The notes: generated by a model not told the origin, from the letters alone. Counted from the stretch's first letter, positions 33,190 through 44,971 are shown. The stretch is DNA of 64,000 nucleotides from Hyposmocoma kahamanoa (GCF_003589595.1 NW_020654748.1:3868874-3932873); one strand, 5' to 3'. Program-made: numbers and translations.

Positions 33190-33400
33190 AGAAAACTATA
33201 AGTCTAACTTTAGTAGCACATAATTTAGTAACGCACAGATACAACAAACGCTCTAGCACGGAAAAATAATATGGCGCCACCGTCTACGCCACGTACATGG
33301 ACATGGCACGGAACTAAAACCGAGCGTACTACTGACTGTTTGAGTTTATTCACTCGAAGTATTTTTTTAAAATTAGGTACTTTTTACTGCATAGGGATTT
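33190..33400 (-). repeat. RepI copy, inverted relative to 35330
   Basis: Shares AAAATAATATGGCGCC, ACGTACATGGACATGGCA and CAGTAGTACGCTCGGTTTTA-type blocks (inverted) with 35330-35530. Both copies lie beside + strand RepA copies. Class unknown. Confidence 0.65.
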
Positions 33401-33483
33401 TAATCCCATTAGACGTACTTTTAGAGCATGAGTAAGTGAAAAAATATACGTATATCAAACTTTAATCAAATTAGTGATATAGA

Positions 33484-33760
33484 GCTCTTTGGGAAAGAGT
33501 TTGTCCAGGGAAGTATTGTCACTTTACCTATTTCTGCCGCAACTTGTAATGTGAGCATTAATGCGTTCCGGTTTTGAAGGATAAGGGTATTGGTGAAATT
33601 ACAAGCACATGGGACTTGTCAACTTAAGTATCAGGTTGACGAGCGCAGTAGCAGTCCCCCACGGATCTTTATGTTTTAAAGTTCTGAGTGAAATTGTTAT
33701 GGATAGGATATACGTTTCCGTTACTTACGTCCCGTTACTTTGTATTATCAAAAAAAATTA
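33484..33760 (+). repeat. RepA copy
   Basis: Starts GAGCTCTTTGGGAAAGAGTT and passes GGATAAGGGTATTGGTGAAA; ends in an AT-rich run near 33765. Confidence 0.75.
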
Positions 33761-33769
33761 AATGGTCCT

Positions 33770-34260
33770 AGAAACATGAAAACTTGAGGGTATGTTACTT
33801 TTATTAAAATACTAAGGTACAACTACACTAAATAAAAGTAACGGATTTCTCGAAATTCAACCCCTGAGAGAGTGAAAAATGATAAAAATCTTTGTATGGA
33901 AAATCGTATTCCTTGAATTTACAAAGACCAAATTTAATGTAAATATTTCATAATGCAAATGATATTTTTTAAATTGAGGGAGTTTAATGAGGGTAAAAAG
34001 GGGTTTTAAAGTGTGTATGGGAACTTTTTAACGGGTGGTGCAATTTGCTTGAAACTTAGTTTGATAAGTTTCAATATAAAATAAATAAACACGTCTTTTA
34101 GGGTCTTTCACAACAATCCCTAAAAGGGGCAAGTATTTGTATGAAAAGTCGTACTCTTTGTAAACGCTATGATTTATATTTTCATTTGTGTTTTAATTGT
34201 ATATAATACACGTAAAAATTTTACGCGGACGAAGTCACAGGCAACAGCTTGTATTTTATA
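33770..34260 (+). repeat. probable interspersed repeat of unknown class
   Basis: Ends with TTTTACGCGGACGAAGTCAC and AGGCAACAGCTTGTA, a terminal phrase I associate with abundant lepidopteran repeats. The body includes AACCCCTGAGAGAGTGAAAA and CACAACAATCCCTAAAAGGG. There is only one copy in this window, so the repeat status rests on recognition. Confidence 0.35.
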
Positions 34261-34298
34261 TAATAGTTACGATATCGTCAGTGATTTTAAAAAAGAAT

Positions 34299-34496
34299 GC
34301 GTAAGCGTTTCAAAAAAAAAATCATGGGAGCATGTTTAAGGTATTAACGACTATTTTAAAATATTTACGTCCAGTTTTAAAATTAAAAATTTAAGCTTTA
34401 AAAATGAACTTAAAACAGGACGTAAATATTTTAAAACAGTCGTCAAAACCTGGAATATGCTCCCTTGAAAAAAAAAATTATAAATGTCGCTTACGT
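34299..34496. repeat. 198-bp foldback
   Basis: Arms 34299-34390 and 34410-34496 pair over GCGTAAGCG/CGCTTACG, ATGGGAGCATG/ATGCTCCC and ATTTTAAAATATTTACGTCC with its inverse. The loop is about 20 bases. Poly(A) runs sit at matching places in each arm. It looks like a MITE, but target duplications were not clear. Confidence 0.75.
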
Positions 34497-35034
34497 CCTT
34501 TTTACAAAGTACTGACGTTACAGAGATATGTTTTAATATATTGTAATTTTAACTAGATAACCTGTGTCGTGAAAACGCTGTAAACGGTCACTGTAGGACC
34601 CGGGCTGAGGGACAAATATGGTTTGCACATTACAGCGAAATTAAACTTTTTTTTACTAAAGCTTGTTGTGTTCGCATCGTCGTAAAAAAATGTTGAGTAC
34701 TAAGTAAGTAAAGTCAATCTTACATCTACATGATGTAAAGGCAGTAAACAAACTGCGAACAATGTGCACATATTGTCTACAAAGAGATATCTGGACAAAA
34801 ACTGTTCACACACTCTAGTAGAATTTTAGTACGACGTGAGAAGTGTTTTCCATTGTTTTATGTCATTGCCGTCATAGCTTGATTTCTATGAATGTATAAA
34901 AAACGTAAATATTTATAGATTGGTAATGATTTATTAGTTCATTCATCTTGCCATATAATGTACGTATTTATTTCACAGTTAAGGCTCAAGTCTCATCTAA
35001 GGAGCCGTTTGTAACTCTTCTTTAACATATACTA

Positions 35035-35310
35035 TGACGGTGCATTTGAGAAAGAGTTCGTCCAGGGAAGTATACTGCCACCTTAACTATTTCTTCAGTA
35101 ATGTTAGCATTACTGCTTTCCGGTTTTGCAGGGTAAGGGTGCTTGGTGGGACTTGTCAATTTACGTCTCAGGGTGACGGGCGCAGTGGCAGTGCCCCTCA
35201 GATCGTTGCGATTTAAAGCTCTGAGTGACACTACAAATGTTATGGACAGGCGTGTAACTTACCATCAGGTGTACGACTTGTTCGTCCCATCACTTGGTAT
35301 TATAAAAATC
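35035..35310 (+). repeat. RepA copy
   Basis: Contains GAAAGAGTTCGTCCAGGGAA, GGTAAGGGTGCTTGGTGGGA (with a ~20 base internal deletion) and ACTTGTTCGTCCCATCACTT. Confidence 0.75.
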
Positions 35311-35329
35311 CTTTTTGTGAAATTAATAT

Positions 35330-35530
35330 GTAGCGGGAGTAAAATGGATCATTTAATCCCTATGGAGTAAAAGTACCTAATTTTGTAAAAATACTTCGAG
35401 TGAACAAACTCAAACAGCCAGTAGTACGCTCGGTTTTAGTTCCATGCCTTGTCCATGTACGTGGCATAGACCGGGGCGCCATATTATTTTCCTGCGTTAA
35501 TGCGTTTGTTGCATCTGTGTCTGATTGGAT
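35330..35530 (+). repeat. RepI copy
   Basis: The + orientation counterpart of 33190-33400, running from TAGCGGGAGTAAAATGGATC to GCGTTTGTTGCATCTGTGTC; it abuts a 5'-truncated RepH element. Confidence 0.65.
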
Positions 35531-35531
35531 T

Positions 35532-36011
35532 TGTGTCATTTAATTTGTTTGAAAACTATTCTGCCATTTCATTACTGTGACAACTGCGCTCCGATTGGTT
35601 AGCCCGAGTTCGAAACAATTGACGGGTGACGTCAATGGGTATCGTCAACTGTTTCACTTCAAATCGATCAGTTAATTTGAGCTTTGCTATAATGGACGAA
35701 AATTGCAAAATTACATATTTAATATTTAATTACCGATGAAATTTGATTCCATTTGTTTTGTAATTAGATGTTTTGCTGTTTTTCCCACGCCACCGAATAG
35801 AACAGCACGGCATTGTTAGAGATATTATCTTTATTACAAAAAATATAGAATATTTTTTGGAATATACGTAGACGTACACACAGGTCAGTAGTTGGCCTAT
35901 CTATATTTCAGTGCAAACGAGAGTTTATATTTATAAGAGCTGTATCGATAATGTGTTACCAGGAGTATATGGCCCTTATTTCGTCTCTATTTCTGGTTGT
36001 ATACTCGATGT
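35532..36011 (+). mobile_element. RepH copy lacking its left inverted end
   Basis: Shares GTGACAACTGCGCTCCGATT, TATTATCTTTATTACAA and the right end TCGTCTCTATTTCTGGTTGT with the copy at 26902-27379. The left TIR is missing where it meets RepI. It carries an extra ~50 bases after the TTGACGGGTG word. Confidence 0.65.
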
Positions 36012-37200
36012 TTGGTTCCTAATTTTGTTGTAGAGCGAATACGATTGATTTTTTTTCTCGCAATCGAAGTGAAACGTAAAGTAAACCTCGGAGTAATAGA
36101 CACCCTCGCTACGGATCGAGTGTCTAACCACCTCGGGTATATATTGGCTCGTTTTAGTCCCTCGATAAAAAATATACTATTTTAAAAGCTTGTCATTTTA
36201 AAAGTTCGTCCGTCACTTGGTCAACCCAATAGTATTGTATATTATTGTATAGATATAAGGGTTAAATGTAAGGTTTATGTGAGTTACAAGGTGCGTATAT
36301 GTACAGACAGAGAAGACAAATAACTTCACTTTGAAGTATGAGTGCAACGTTGTTAAAAACAAATACGTGGACGTCTTTGTATCGACGTAACTATGTGCTA
36401 TAGGTGTTTATTTAACATATATTGAATGTCAAATTCTATTGATTTTCACAAGTCTCGTGTGTTTTGAAAAGTATTAGTTAATATTAGATAATGTTTGTTT
36501 AAATATGTGGCTTCGGTCAAGGATCAAGTGTTATGGACTTTAGAGGTCTGTTACGACAGAATTCGATGCATTGATAGCCCGGGCATGTATTGCCCTTGAC
36601 TCTATTTGATGTTATGAAATACTTATTGGTTATGAATGAAAAACTATTACGTACTGAATCAAAGTATGTATACTGAAGACACATGGGGTGCACGAACGGG
36701 GTTTCGCCACACGGTGTACCATTCCGTTTTGGTACGTCTAGCGCGTTTATTCCCATTAGTTCTGTTGTACAGTTATGTTGACGGTCTCTAACTTGACGTA
36801 ACGACTGCTACCTGGATAGAACGGGGTATGATCGAATAAAACGCTAAATATTGTAACGAACGTGCTATTCGAACGTAAGATAAAAGTTTTAGGAAAGATG
36901 GGTTTTCTAAAACTTTTATCTTCGTCTCCAAACACAAGCTCTTCCGCTCTTCTTTTTCAGCCGGTGGCGTCATTGTTCGTAAAAATTATCTTTTACAATT
37001 CACTGGATAACAGACAGTACCAATATGATTACAAATTGAAGAACCTACCAAGAAAGAAGTACGTATGACCTTGCACTTTTAGTAACTAAGAAACTACGGG
37101 TTCAAATTGGCTAAATCAATGCATCCGCGTAAAGCGGGGTAATTTTGAAAATCGCGTTATGACGAAATCACGCAATGCGGACAATAAGAGATATCAATAA
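36012..37200. other. AT-rich DNA with one short hairpin
   Basis: No gene recognised. GATAAAAGTTTTAG at 36878 is repeated in inverse by 36921 around a ~12-base loop, a hairpin of uncertain meaning. Confidence 0.35.
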
Positions 37201-37202
37201 TT

Positions 37203-37369
37203 GTGCCTCTACCACGAGTTTACTGTCACTAGAGACTGCGTAAATTACTTCACAATTTTGAATGGCAAATTATACAGCGCCCCTAGCGGTCACAAGCAGC
37301 AACAAATTTTGTATACAGACTACGCGGTCGCTGGCGATAACTGTCACGGTAATCTTGTGGTAGACGCAC
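37203..37369. repeat. foldback element, ~165 bp
   Basis: The left arm GTGCCTCTACCACGAGTTTA and the right arm inverse (TAATCTTGTGGTAGACGCAC) flank a centre with CAGCGCCCCTAGCGGTCACA. A third arm copy forms bases 8-38 of the window. Confidence 0.6.
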
Positions 37370-37373
37370 AAAT

Positions 37374-37459
37374 ATCATAGATCATGATATTGTCATTTTA
37401 CTCATTAGTAAAATGGTCATTTTACTCATTAGTAAAATGACAATATCATGATCTATGAT
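37374..37459. repeat. 86-bp palindrome containing a 24-bp tandem duplication
   Basis: The first 29 bases (ATCATAGATCATGATATTGT to ACT) are exactly answered in inverse by the last 29. The centre is two direct copies of GTCATTTTACTCATTAGTAA-AATG, each itself a short imperfect palindrome. It begins five bases after the foldback at 37203-37369. Confidence 0.85.
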
Positions 37460-38099
37460 CTGATATGATGATCTGAATAATATGATCAATAACTTTGCTT
37501 TGAGTACAAAATTGTGTACTTAATCAAGAGAGAGAGAGAGTTGTATTACTTTTTTTTTATAATATCAAGTGACGCGACAAACAAGTGCGCCTTTATTTAC
37601 AGCAGTTTCGTTATCTGTAAATTTATTGTTACCTCTTAAAGTAGGTCAACTGAAGCCTCTACGAATGTCATGTTAAATGTATTTTTGATGCTAGTTTAAC
37701 GATTTTTGATATATCTAATATTTACGGAACGATACAAGGTGTTTTTTATCGTCTATTTCACATGTTTACAGTGTGCGTTCGCTTGAAGCTGATGGCACAA
37801 TGGCCGTGTAGGAATTGGCAGTTATGCCGCGGTTGCAATTGAATTCAAACTGCTTTCTGACGGCATTCCAACTGCCATTTAGCAGTTAAAATGCCGCTCA
37901 TGTGACACGTACTTATTATCCCGTTGGTAAGAGATCGTGTACCGGTTTCTGCATCTTTTTGCGCTTATGGCTTTGACGACCTCTGTGACCCAACGGTTTG
38001 CAACACTCGTTGTGGAGATCACTAATTAACTTTTCCGAATTAATTTTGATCTGGGTGTTCGGGGTTGTGCCTCGGAGTGTATTCTGTTGCTCTGGTACA

Positions 38100-38640
38100 C
38101 ATATCTATGTGTACCAGATAAAAAAATCTTTATTATAATTATTAATACAAAGGACGAACACTTAGAAAAAATTCCTTCGATCCGGCCGGATTCGAACCGA
38201 CGTCTTCTAGCTTACCGTGCCAGACGCTGTACCAACCAAGCCACGGAACGAACCAGCGGACCTCCCGAATATTTCTATGTGCTTGCGTCGTGTCTTTGTA
38301 TTTGGTTTTTCAACGACTTTTTAGTCGTAGCGCCATCTATGAGAAATCTATGAAAGATTTATCACCCAGTTAGTACCTTTACAGCTACCAGTCCTGGCGA
38401 GAGATGTCGCTATTCGGTGTATTTTAAATTTTTATTGAATTGATATTCAATTTTTTTTGTGAAATTACTTCACGAAAAAAAAATAATTTCATAAAAAAGA
38501 AAATTTGGTCGAAGGATTTTTTTCTGAGTGTTCGTCCTTTGTATTAATAATTATAACAAACTAGTGGAGTAATTTCACAAAAAAAAATTGAATATCAATT
38601 CAATAAAAATTTAAAATTCTTTATTTAACAATAAAGCTAA
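38100..38640. repeat. SINE-E composite: inverted copies nose to tail
   Basis: A - strand SINE-E with tRNA-like head (GTGGCTTGGTTGGTACAGCG, then GGTTCGAATCCGG) occupies 38107-38345. SINE-E-like 3' sequence follows on the - strand (38370-38465) and again on the + strand (38510-38625), both with TTTTGTGAAATTACT-type and CAATTCAATAAAAATTTAAA-type blocks. The result is a large imperfect palindrome. Confidence 0.6.
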
Positions 38641-38644
38641 CGCA

Positions 38645-41600
38645 CCACATACATAGAGAGATTACAGGACAAAAATTAAACACATTAGCAGGGCAATAAT
38701 TGGCGGTCTTATCGCTTACAGCGTGACATCAGGTAATTGGTGTGGTAGTACTTTGTTATTATTATGGCCGATAATGTTTACCGTACCCGTTAGACCAATG
38801 ATTTATGCTCATTGCGTTAGACTATTAATTTATAGAATTATAATTGGTGACGCAATTTAAAAAATCACATATAACGTGCAGGCGTAAGTTGCTTGTCGCC
38901 TACAATCGCATAAAAAAGTTACGAACGGTACCTACCTTACACGAGACGTGAGCTGGAATTGTGACGTAAATATTATGATGAAAGATGAATGAACAAACAA
39001 CTCGTCATCAAAATCAATAACAGTGGCAGTCTGACATTTTGTTATTATTACATATCCATTACACTATTTTTCGAATTATCATTGGTGATGCAATTATAAA
39101 AAATCACACATAACTTATAACCGTAATGTAAATAGTAAGTGTTTAAATTAACAATAACTTCCAAATACCAAGGTTGTGTTAATGACTGGCTATAAATTAC
39201 CTTTTGTTAATTGGTGCAAAAATTTCACACAAAATTGAAATCGCAACCTTGGGCTTTGGTGTAGCCTTGGTGTAAAAGGTCATATTTGCTAAATGACGAC
39301 TTTTCAGGAGCGAGGTTTAAAGATACTACGAACGAAAGTAGCTCTTTCTTGTGAATTAGAGCGCATTTTCCTACAATCTGTAAGGCTAGCACAACAAGTC
39401 GCGACTTGCGCGAGAGTGACATAAAGTGCGAGATACCTACGCCTTGTCGTGCTAGCCCTACTGTGCACACCTGTGACGTCACATGTGCCTCGTTTTAAAT
39501 AACAACACATCTATGAGAACATAATATTTGTATTATATAATACGATACTGGACATGACCTTTTATGAGAATTTGTCATAATGATTAACCTTGTAGGTGGG
39601 TTGCATCGATTGAGATTGTGTGATGAAAATAATTTTAAGACGAAAAAAATTGGAATATCAGTGATTTCCGAGTATCGATTTGCATCCATGGTGGAACAAA
39701 GCCACATCTTCCAAATGACAAATTTTCAGGAAAGACGTTTAAAGATTCTGCGAACGAATTATTAAATTAGACGATAACTTTTTATGCATAAATATAGTTA
39801 CAAAATTTCATATACATATATGAATTGTTTCATGTAGTTCGTATGATTTTTATGACTTTCATATGATAAAAAACTTTTAACGTAAGATCAAATATGCCTT
39901 AATAGAGCCAGTTTGTGTTAGGCCACATATTAGTATAATATTACTAATGGTATGAAATGAGTTTACGTGACAATTAAGTTGGTTGCTTAGTATTAATATT
40001 TAAAGATAGTTCGTAAATATACTAATACCAATTAGACATTAAAAAAAATGTTGTTAGAATATATAATTACATTATTATTATAGATTTATACTATAACAGT
40101 CAATTGTGGTCAAGGGACCTGTAAATAATCTGAAACGATACGATGGGTTGTTTGATTAAAAAAAAACAAATATACACGATTTAGACCCGAAAAATTTGTT
40201 TATTTTCGACCAAAAAAGTTTTGAAAAAAGAATACATTTTTCAATATATTAATTTCATTACATTGGTCGAACATCTGATTTACTTTTTTAAGCTCGATTG
40301 GATGTGAAAAGTAAAGCGTTTGGAGTTATTCCTTAACGTTATGAAGTATCATCATAAATGGGAAAGTGATCTTCAATTTAACATAACCAAATCAGCATGT
40401 CTTTTAAAACGGTTTCTGAAAATGCATGATTTTTATGACTTAACTTCAATATTAAGAAAAATCTACAACTTTCGAAAGATCGCACCGAAGTCGTGTTGCT
40501 AGGCAAATTAATGGTAAACTTAATGAATTCGATAAGAAAGCGATGAAATGACGATAATCGTTAGATATATTGGGAGGTGATATAATTTAACGATTCGCTT
40601 TCACCCAACGATTAAACGAGTTTATTCCACAAGATAAAGAAGACCGGAAGATTATAAAGTCATTAATCGATTTAGAAAAGCGTAATCAATGCTGCGATAA
40701 AAATTAAAACAAACTCTAAGCCGTCGAGCGCGGAAGTCGATGATGCAATATTAATGCACACGATTCTGATATAATAGTGAAGGAGTGCAGGCAATTTCTT
40801 TGTAATTGATGGGTCAGTTATAACTATTATAAAAGAGGCAATGTGCTTAATGGTATGGTAGTTTCTGGTGTTAATTGTCGTTTGTCGTGTACAGTGACGT
40901 ATTCAGGGCGCAGGTCGACCCCGTTGTGTTCGTAATATGTCGCAACTCATTGTTGAATGGCCTTTACATAACTCCCGATTCATCTCGAAATAAATGTGTT
41001 CGTCGTTGTCCTTAAATGGACCGTATCGCAATGTTTCATTTATTATTTATATTAATAAATATTTATACAGATATTCGAGTTTATGTTTTGGCTCTCGCCT
41101 TTCCGATAGTCTAAAAGTAAATTAAGAGTTTTTATATATGGAAGAGGCAATATTCGCCTGCAATGGCAATTATTAATAAGGTGCCTTCATTCAGGGTCCT
41201 ACATTACTGCGACCATTGATTGAAAGGTCGCCAATTTTAAGCACATAAGTAAAAAATGCTTTATTTTTAACATATAGGTTTATTTATAAAACACTAAGAA
41301 TCTTGCAAGACTATATTACTGACGTCATGAACAACAACTTTTGTTGCATAACTTGTAATAATTCATTAGATTTCGGTGATAATTCTGTGCGGTAACGAAA
41401 AAAATGGCGCTAACGTAAATGACAGTACTGTCCAAGTCAAGTCAAGTATATTTATTTGATTTTAGCATAACCACTTAGTCACAAGATTCAGATTCTCGAT
41501 TAATAAAGTGACAGTACTCTCACAGAAAAAATACTATTGTTAAATATAGTCTATTCCAATGAACTTCATTGGTCTATTCTTAATTCTGTAATGCGATAAA

Positions 41601-41660
41601 TAAATAAATATACGAAGGCAAGGGCTTTAATAACAACTTTTTTCGGAGTTTGTTTTATTT
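38645..41660. other. 3 kb without recognised genes
   Basis: Mostly unique-looking AT-rich DNA. Two diverged direct copies of a ~60 bp phrase (TTTTCAGGAGCGAGGTTTAA at 39302 and TTTTCAGGAAAGACGTTTAA at 39723) and a RepC arm (ATACACGATTTAGACCCGAA, 40170-40210) are the only structures noticed. Confidence 0.35.
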
Positions 41661-41667
41661 TTTTAAT

Positions 41668-41875
41668 TTAAAACTCCTTATCGAGTTTTTAGGTTTTCGC
41701 GATTGTTACACATAGGAAATGAAACTATTTTTCTGGATTTAAATAGCGTATACTAGGTTAATGAGGGTATATTTGTTTTTTCAAACATCCGACGTTTCGG
41801 GCCCTTTACAGGTCCCATGGGATCGTGACCATTTAAATTTGATTTAAATCCGGAAAAATAGTTTCATTTCAAACT
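41668..41875 (+). repeat. RepC foldback copy with CCCGAAACG core
   Basis: Outer flank TCGAGTTTTTAGGTTTTCGC, arm GAAACTATTTTTCTGGATTT, core CGACGTTTCGGGCCCTTTAC, and an inverse arm ending CGGAAAAATAGTTTCATTTC. Confidence 0.7.
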
Positions 41876-42607
41876 CTTTACTAAGCAACAGACGTTACTT
41901 TTAAAAATTTGAGCGAAAATGAAAAAAAATAGAAATAAGAACGATGGTGAAGTCGGTATATTCTATTGAAGATATCTCCATCGGAAATCACAACATTAAG
42001 GACGGAATATGTATTCACTAGGTATGTTTTTTTTTTACTTTCTTTACCCATCTGACCTTTTTATGTAATTTTTTACCGATTTGCATCAAATGAGGACGTG
42101 ATAGCCGAAACAGAGGTCTATTTTTCAAAGTTTCATTCAAAATACTTCTTTGATGGGTTGAAGAAGTTGGAATATCACCGCTCAAGGTGTATAGTGTTAA
42201 AAGGAGATTACGTAGAAAATTAAACTACAATTTAAAAAATACGTTTTTTTTCTTCTCAGAGCACGGACTTACGAAATCGTACATTATACTTGTAATAAAC
42301 AGTTACAGCATGAAATATTTTGTTCCAATTCGTTCATTCATTCATTCAATTATTTAAAAATGTGTTGTCATTATATTGACCTTCAACTTTATCGTAACCA
42401 ACAAATAATCGTCGAGTACCCATACGTACCTCTTATGAAGCATTGTTGCTTATTACATAACATTGTTTTGGTTAAATAACCACGACAGATACCGACGACC
42501 TTCTTTGGGCTGAATCTTGTTGACCTACAAACAATATTCACTCATTAAATCAACTGACTGCCATTTTATTACTTTAAAGACGAGAAATTATGGAATTGAC
42601 GTGATTT

Positions 42608-42755
42608 GTTTGATATCGAGTTCTTAGGCTTTCGCGACTGTTACATATAGGAATAGAAACTATTTTTTCGGATCTAAAATTTGTTTTTTTTTCGAACAAA
42701 CCAACGTTTCGGGCCCTTTAAAGGTCCTACTATATTCTCATATTTGTATTTTTAG
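42608..42755 (+). repeat. RepC copy, second arm lost
   Basis: Contains TATCGAGTTCTTAGGCTTTC, one arm, and the core CCAACGTTTCGGGCCCTTTA; the RepA copy at 42762 begins where the right arm would be. Confidence 0.65.
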
Positions 42756-42761
42756 TTGCAG

Positions 42762-43055
42762 TGGAGCTTCTTGTGAAAGAGTTTGTCAGGGAAATACTGC
42801 TACCTTACCTATTTGTGCCGCCAAGCAGTAATGTGAGCATCACTGTATTCCGGTTTTGAAGGGTAAGGGTGCTGGTGAAATTACAGGCACATGGGACTTG
42901 ACAACGTATGTCTCAGGGCGGGTGACGGGCGTAGTGGCAGTGCCCCTCAGATCTTTGCGATTTAAAGCTCTGAGTGGCACTGCAACTGTTATGGACAGAC
43001 TTATAGCTTACTACCAAGCGCACGACTTATTCGTCCTGTCACTTGATATTATATA
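42762..43055 (+). repeat. RepA copy, near consensus
   Basis: One of the best-preserved RepA copies: GTGGAGCTTCTTGTGAAAGA, GGGTAAGGGTGCTGGTGAAA, GCGTAGTGGCAGTGCCCCTC, ATTCGTCCTGTCACTTGATA. Confidence 0.8.
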
Positions 43056-43063
43056 ATTTCAGT

Positions 43064-43285
43064 ACAGAGTACTAAAAAGTCGACCTCGAAAGTTCGTAAA
43101 TAGATGTAATTTGCCAAGTTTTATTTAAATCGGTTACCGGAAAGTGCGCGAAACCGGACTCATCACCTAGTTTACCACCTTTAGTGGAGGAATATTTTCT
43201 TCAAATTTAAATGGGACCACTACCGAGGTACCTTCTTTCCAACAAAAAAGAATCATTACAATCGGTTCACATTTTTTGCCAGATG
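43064..43285 (-). repeat. RepB copy, directly after RepA
   Basis: Starts CAGTACAGAGTACTAAAAAG, contains CTTCAAATTTAAATGGGACC and ends before the GAGGAGGTTCTC terminus. Confidence 0.65.
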
Positions 43286-43803
43286 CCAAATCAATAAATT
43301 ATAGAAATATAATTTAGATATCTAACCTCAGTCACTCAAAAGTTCTTTAGATATACTTCACGCACCATTTAATAACATCACTAAAGTGCTTTAATAAAAG
43401 TAAGTTTCTGCACTGTTTGCAATTGTTAGATAAAGTAAATTACCCTCTTATTATTATAATAAATACTCCACTGTCAATATCTTTATTGTATTGAATGCCA
43501 CATTATTTTATTTATTTTTCAAGTTACGGTATTCAGAATATCTAGGTCACAAGTTGGTTCGTAGTATATTTTTTGCGTAGGTATCAATTTCGCATCGGAA
43601 CGAATGGCAGGCCGATATTCGCGTAACAGCATGCACAAAAACATTTAGGCAGGCAGTGTTATGACAATAATAGTGAAATTATAAGGTTTTTTTGAAAGAT
43701 TTACTCAACTTTAAAAAATTTTAAGTTGCCCAAAAAAATTTAATGATTCATATAATAAAAATGATACAAAAAACTTTTTTACAAAAATTACATTTTGTAA
43801 TAA

Positions 43804-44360
43804 GGGCGCATTCAAATTAGCCGCTGTTAGACGCGCTGCAGTAGCGCTGCAGCCACGCGGCGGCCGCGCGACTGTCTTTTTCCATACAATTCCTAGAAGC
43901 GCTGCAACCGCGCGGCGGCCGCGCGACATTCGCGCTAAAGTCACGGTTAGTGAGGTGTACATGTTAATTTTTCAAATTAACCACGATGTATGAGAATCGA
44001 ATTGAAGAATTTATAGAGAATGTAAAACAAAACCCTGCAATATGGGATAGCAGTTCCGCCGCTTATTCCAATCGACTGGATAAAAAAAGGGATGGGAAAA
44101 TTTATATCTAAAATTTATTGACAATTTTGAAATTGAAACAAATAACTGAAAAAAATATAGCAGGTGAGTAAATTTTAATACCTATATGTGAAGTGTGTGG
44201 CCCAAGAACTAGGTAAAAGTAATGTTTCTTCGTCAGAATCCATCGCGTAACTGAATCGAAAGATAAAAAAACATCACTAAAAATTCGGTCGCACTTCAAC
44301 GGCGCGGTTCGCGCGGCCGCGGCTGCAGCGCTTCTAACAGCGGCTAATTAGATCGCGCTC
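43804..44360. mobile_element. PIF/Harbinger-like non-autonomous element with MADF-like ORF
   Basis: A 557-bp element flanked by TAA on both sides (43801-43803 and 44361-44363). The GC-rich inverted ends share AATTAGCCGCTGTTAGA and GCGCTGCAGC. A 3-bp TWA-type duplication, GC-rich ends in an AT-rich genome, and an internal MADF-like reading frame together indicate PIF/Harbinger, whose autonomous members carry a transposase plus a Myb/MADF-type protein. Here the transposase is absent. Confidence 0.75.
43986..44111 (+). pseudogene. truncated MADF-domain protein of a Harbinger element
   Basis: A 41-residue frame starting MYENRIEEFIENVKQ with EFIENVKQNPAIWDSS and AAYSNRLDKKRDG. MADF domains open with a (I/L)xxV(K/R)xxPxLWDxxxxxYxxRxxK pattern, which fits closely. 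The frame stops at TAA just after, so about half of the domain is missing. In Harbinger elements such a protein is the DNA-binding partner of the transposase. Too short to work alone. Confidence 0.6.
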
Positions 44361-44483
44361 TAAGTCATATACAATCTTCATAGGAGCAGAACATTACGTA
44401 TTGTGACAACACCTGAATTAAAGAAAGTCTTCTGTGCTGAATGCTCGATAGACAAGGTCAGTTTGTTCTGTGGTCAGTGACAG

Positions 44484-44971
44484 CCATCGAGTATATAACC
44501 AGAAATAGAGACGAACTAAGGGCCGTCCATTCCTGGCAACTCGTCAGGTAAATGGGTCTTATATCATTTTTAAATATCAACTCTCGTTTGCGCTGAAATC
44601 ACTAATTAGAAAACTGACATCGTACAGCGCCAACAAATGACCTGTGTGTACCGATCCGTATATTCCAAAAATATTCTATATTTATTGTAATAAAGATAAT
44701 AATATCTAACTGTGGGGGGCTGTTCCATTCGGTGGTGTGCGAAAAACATTTAATCGCATTTAATCGGTATTTAAATATTAAAGAACACTATCAAAGCTTA
44801 AGTTAAACTGGTCGTTGTGAAGTGAAACAATTGACGTCACCGCTTAATTGTTTCGAATTCGGGCTGGCCAATCGGAGCGTACAGAACTTCTGTCACAGTA
44901 ATGATCTGGCAGAATAGTTTTCAAATAAATGACATGACATTTCGTCTCTATTTCTGGTTATACACGTGATG
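44484..44971 (-). mobile_element. RepH copy
   Basis: Inverted ends CATCGAGTATATAACCAGAA and TTCTGGTTATACACGTGATG enclose the same interior as the copy at 26902-27379, in the opposite orientation. Two TIRs are intact. Confidence 0.7.

Noticed and set aside
42505..42535. Possible tiny - strand exon reading VNKIQPKEGR
   Set aside because: Only about 30 bases with a weak donor; such a match is expected by chance in this much sequence.
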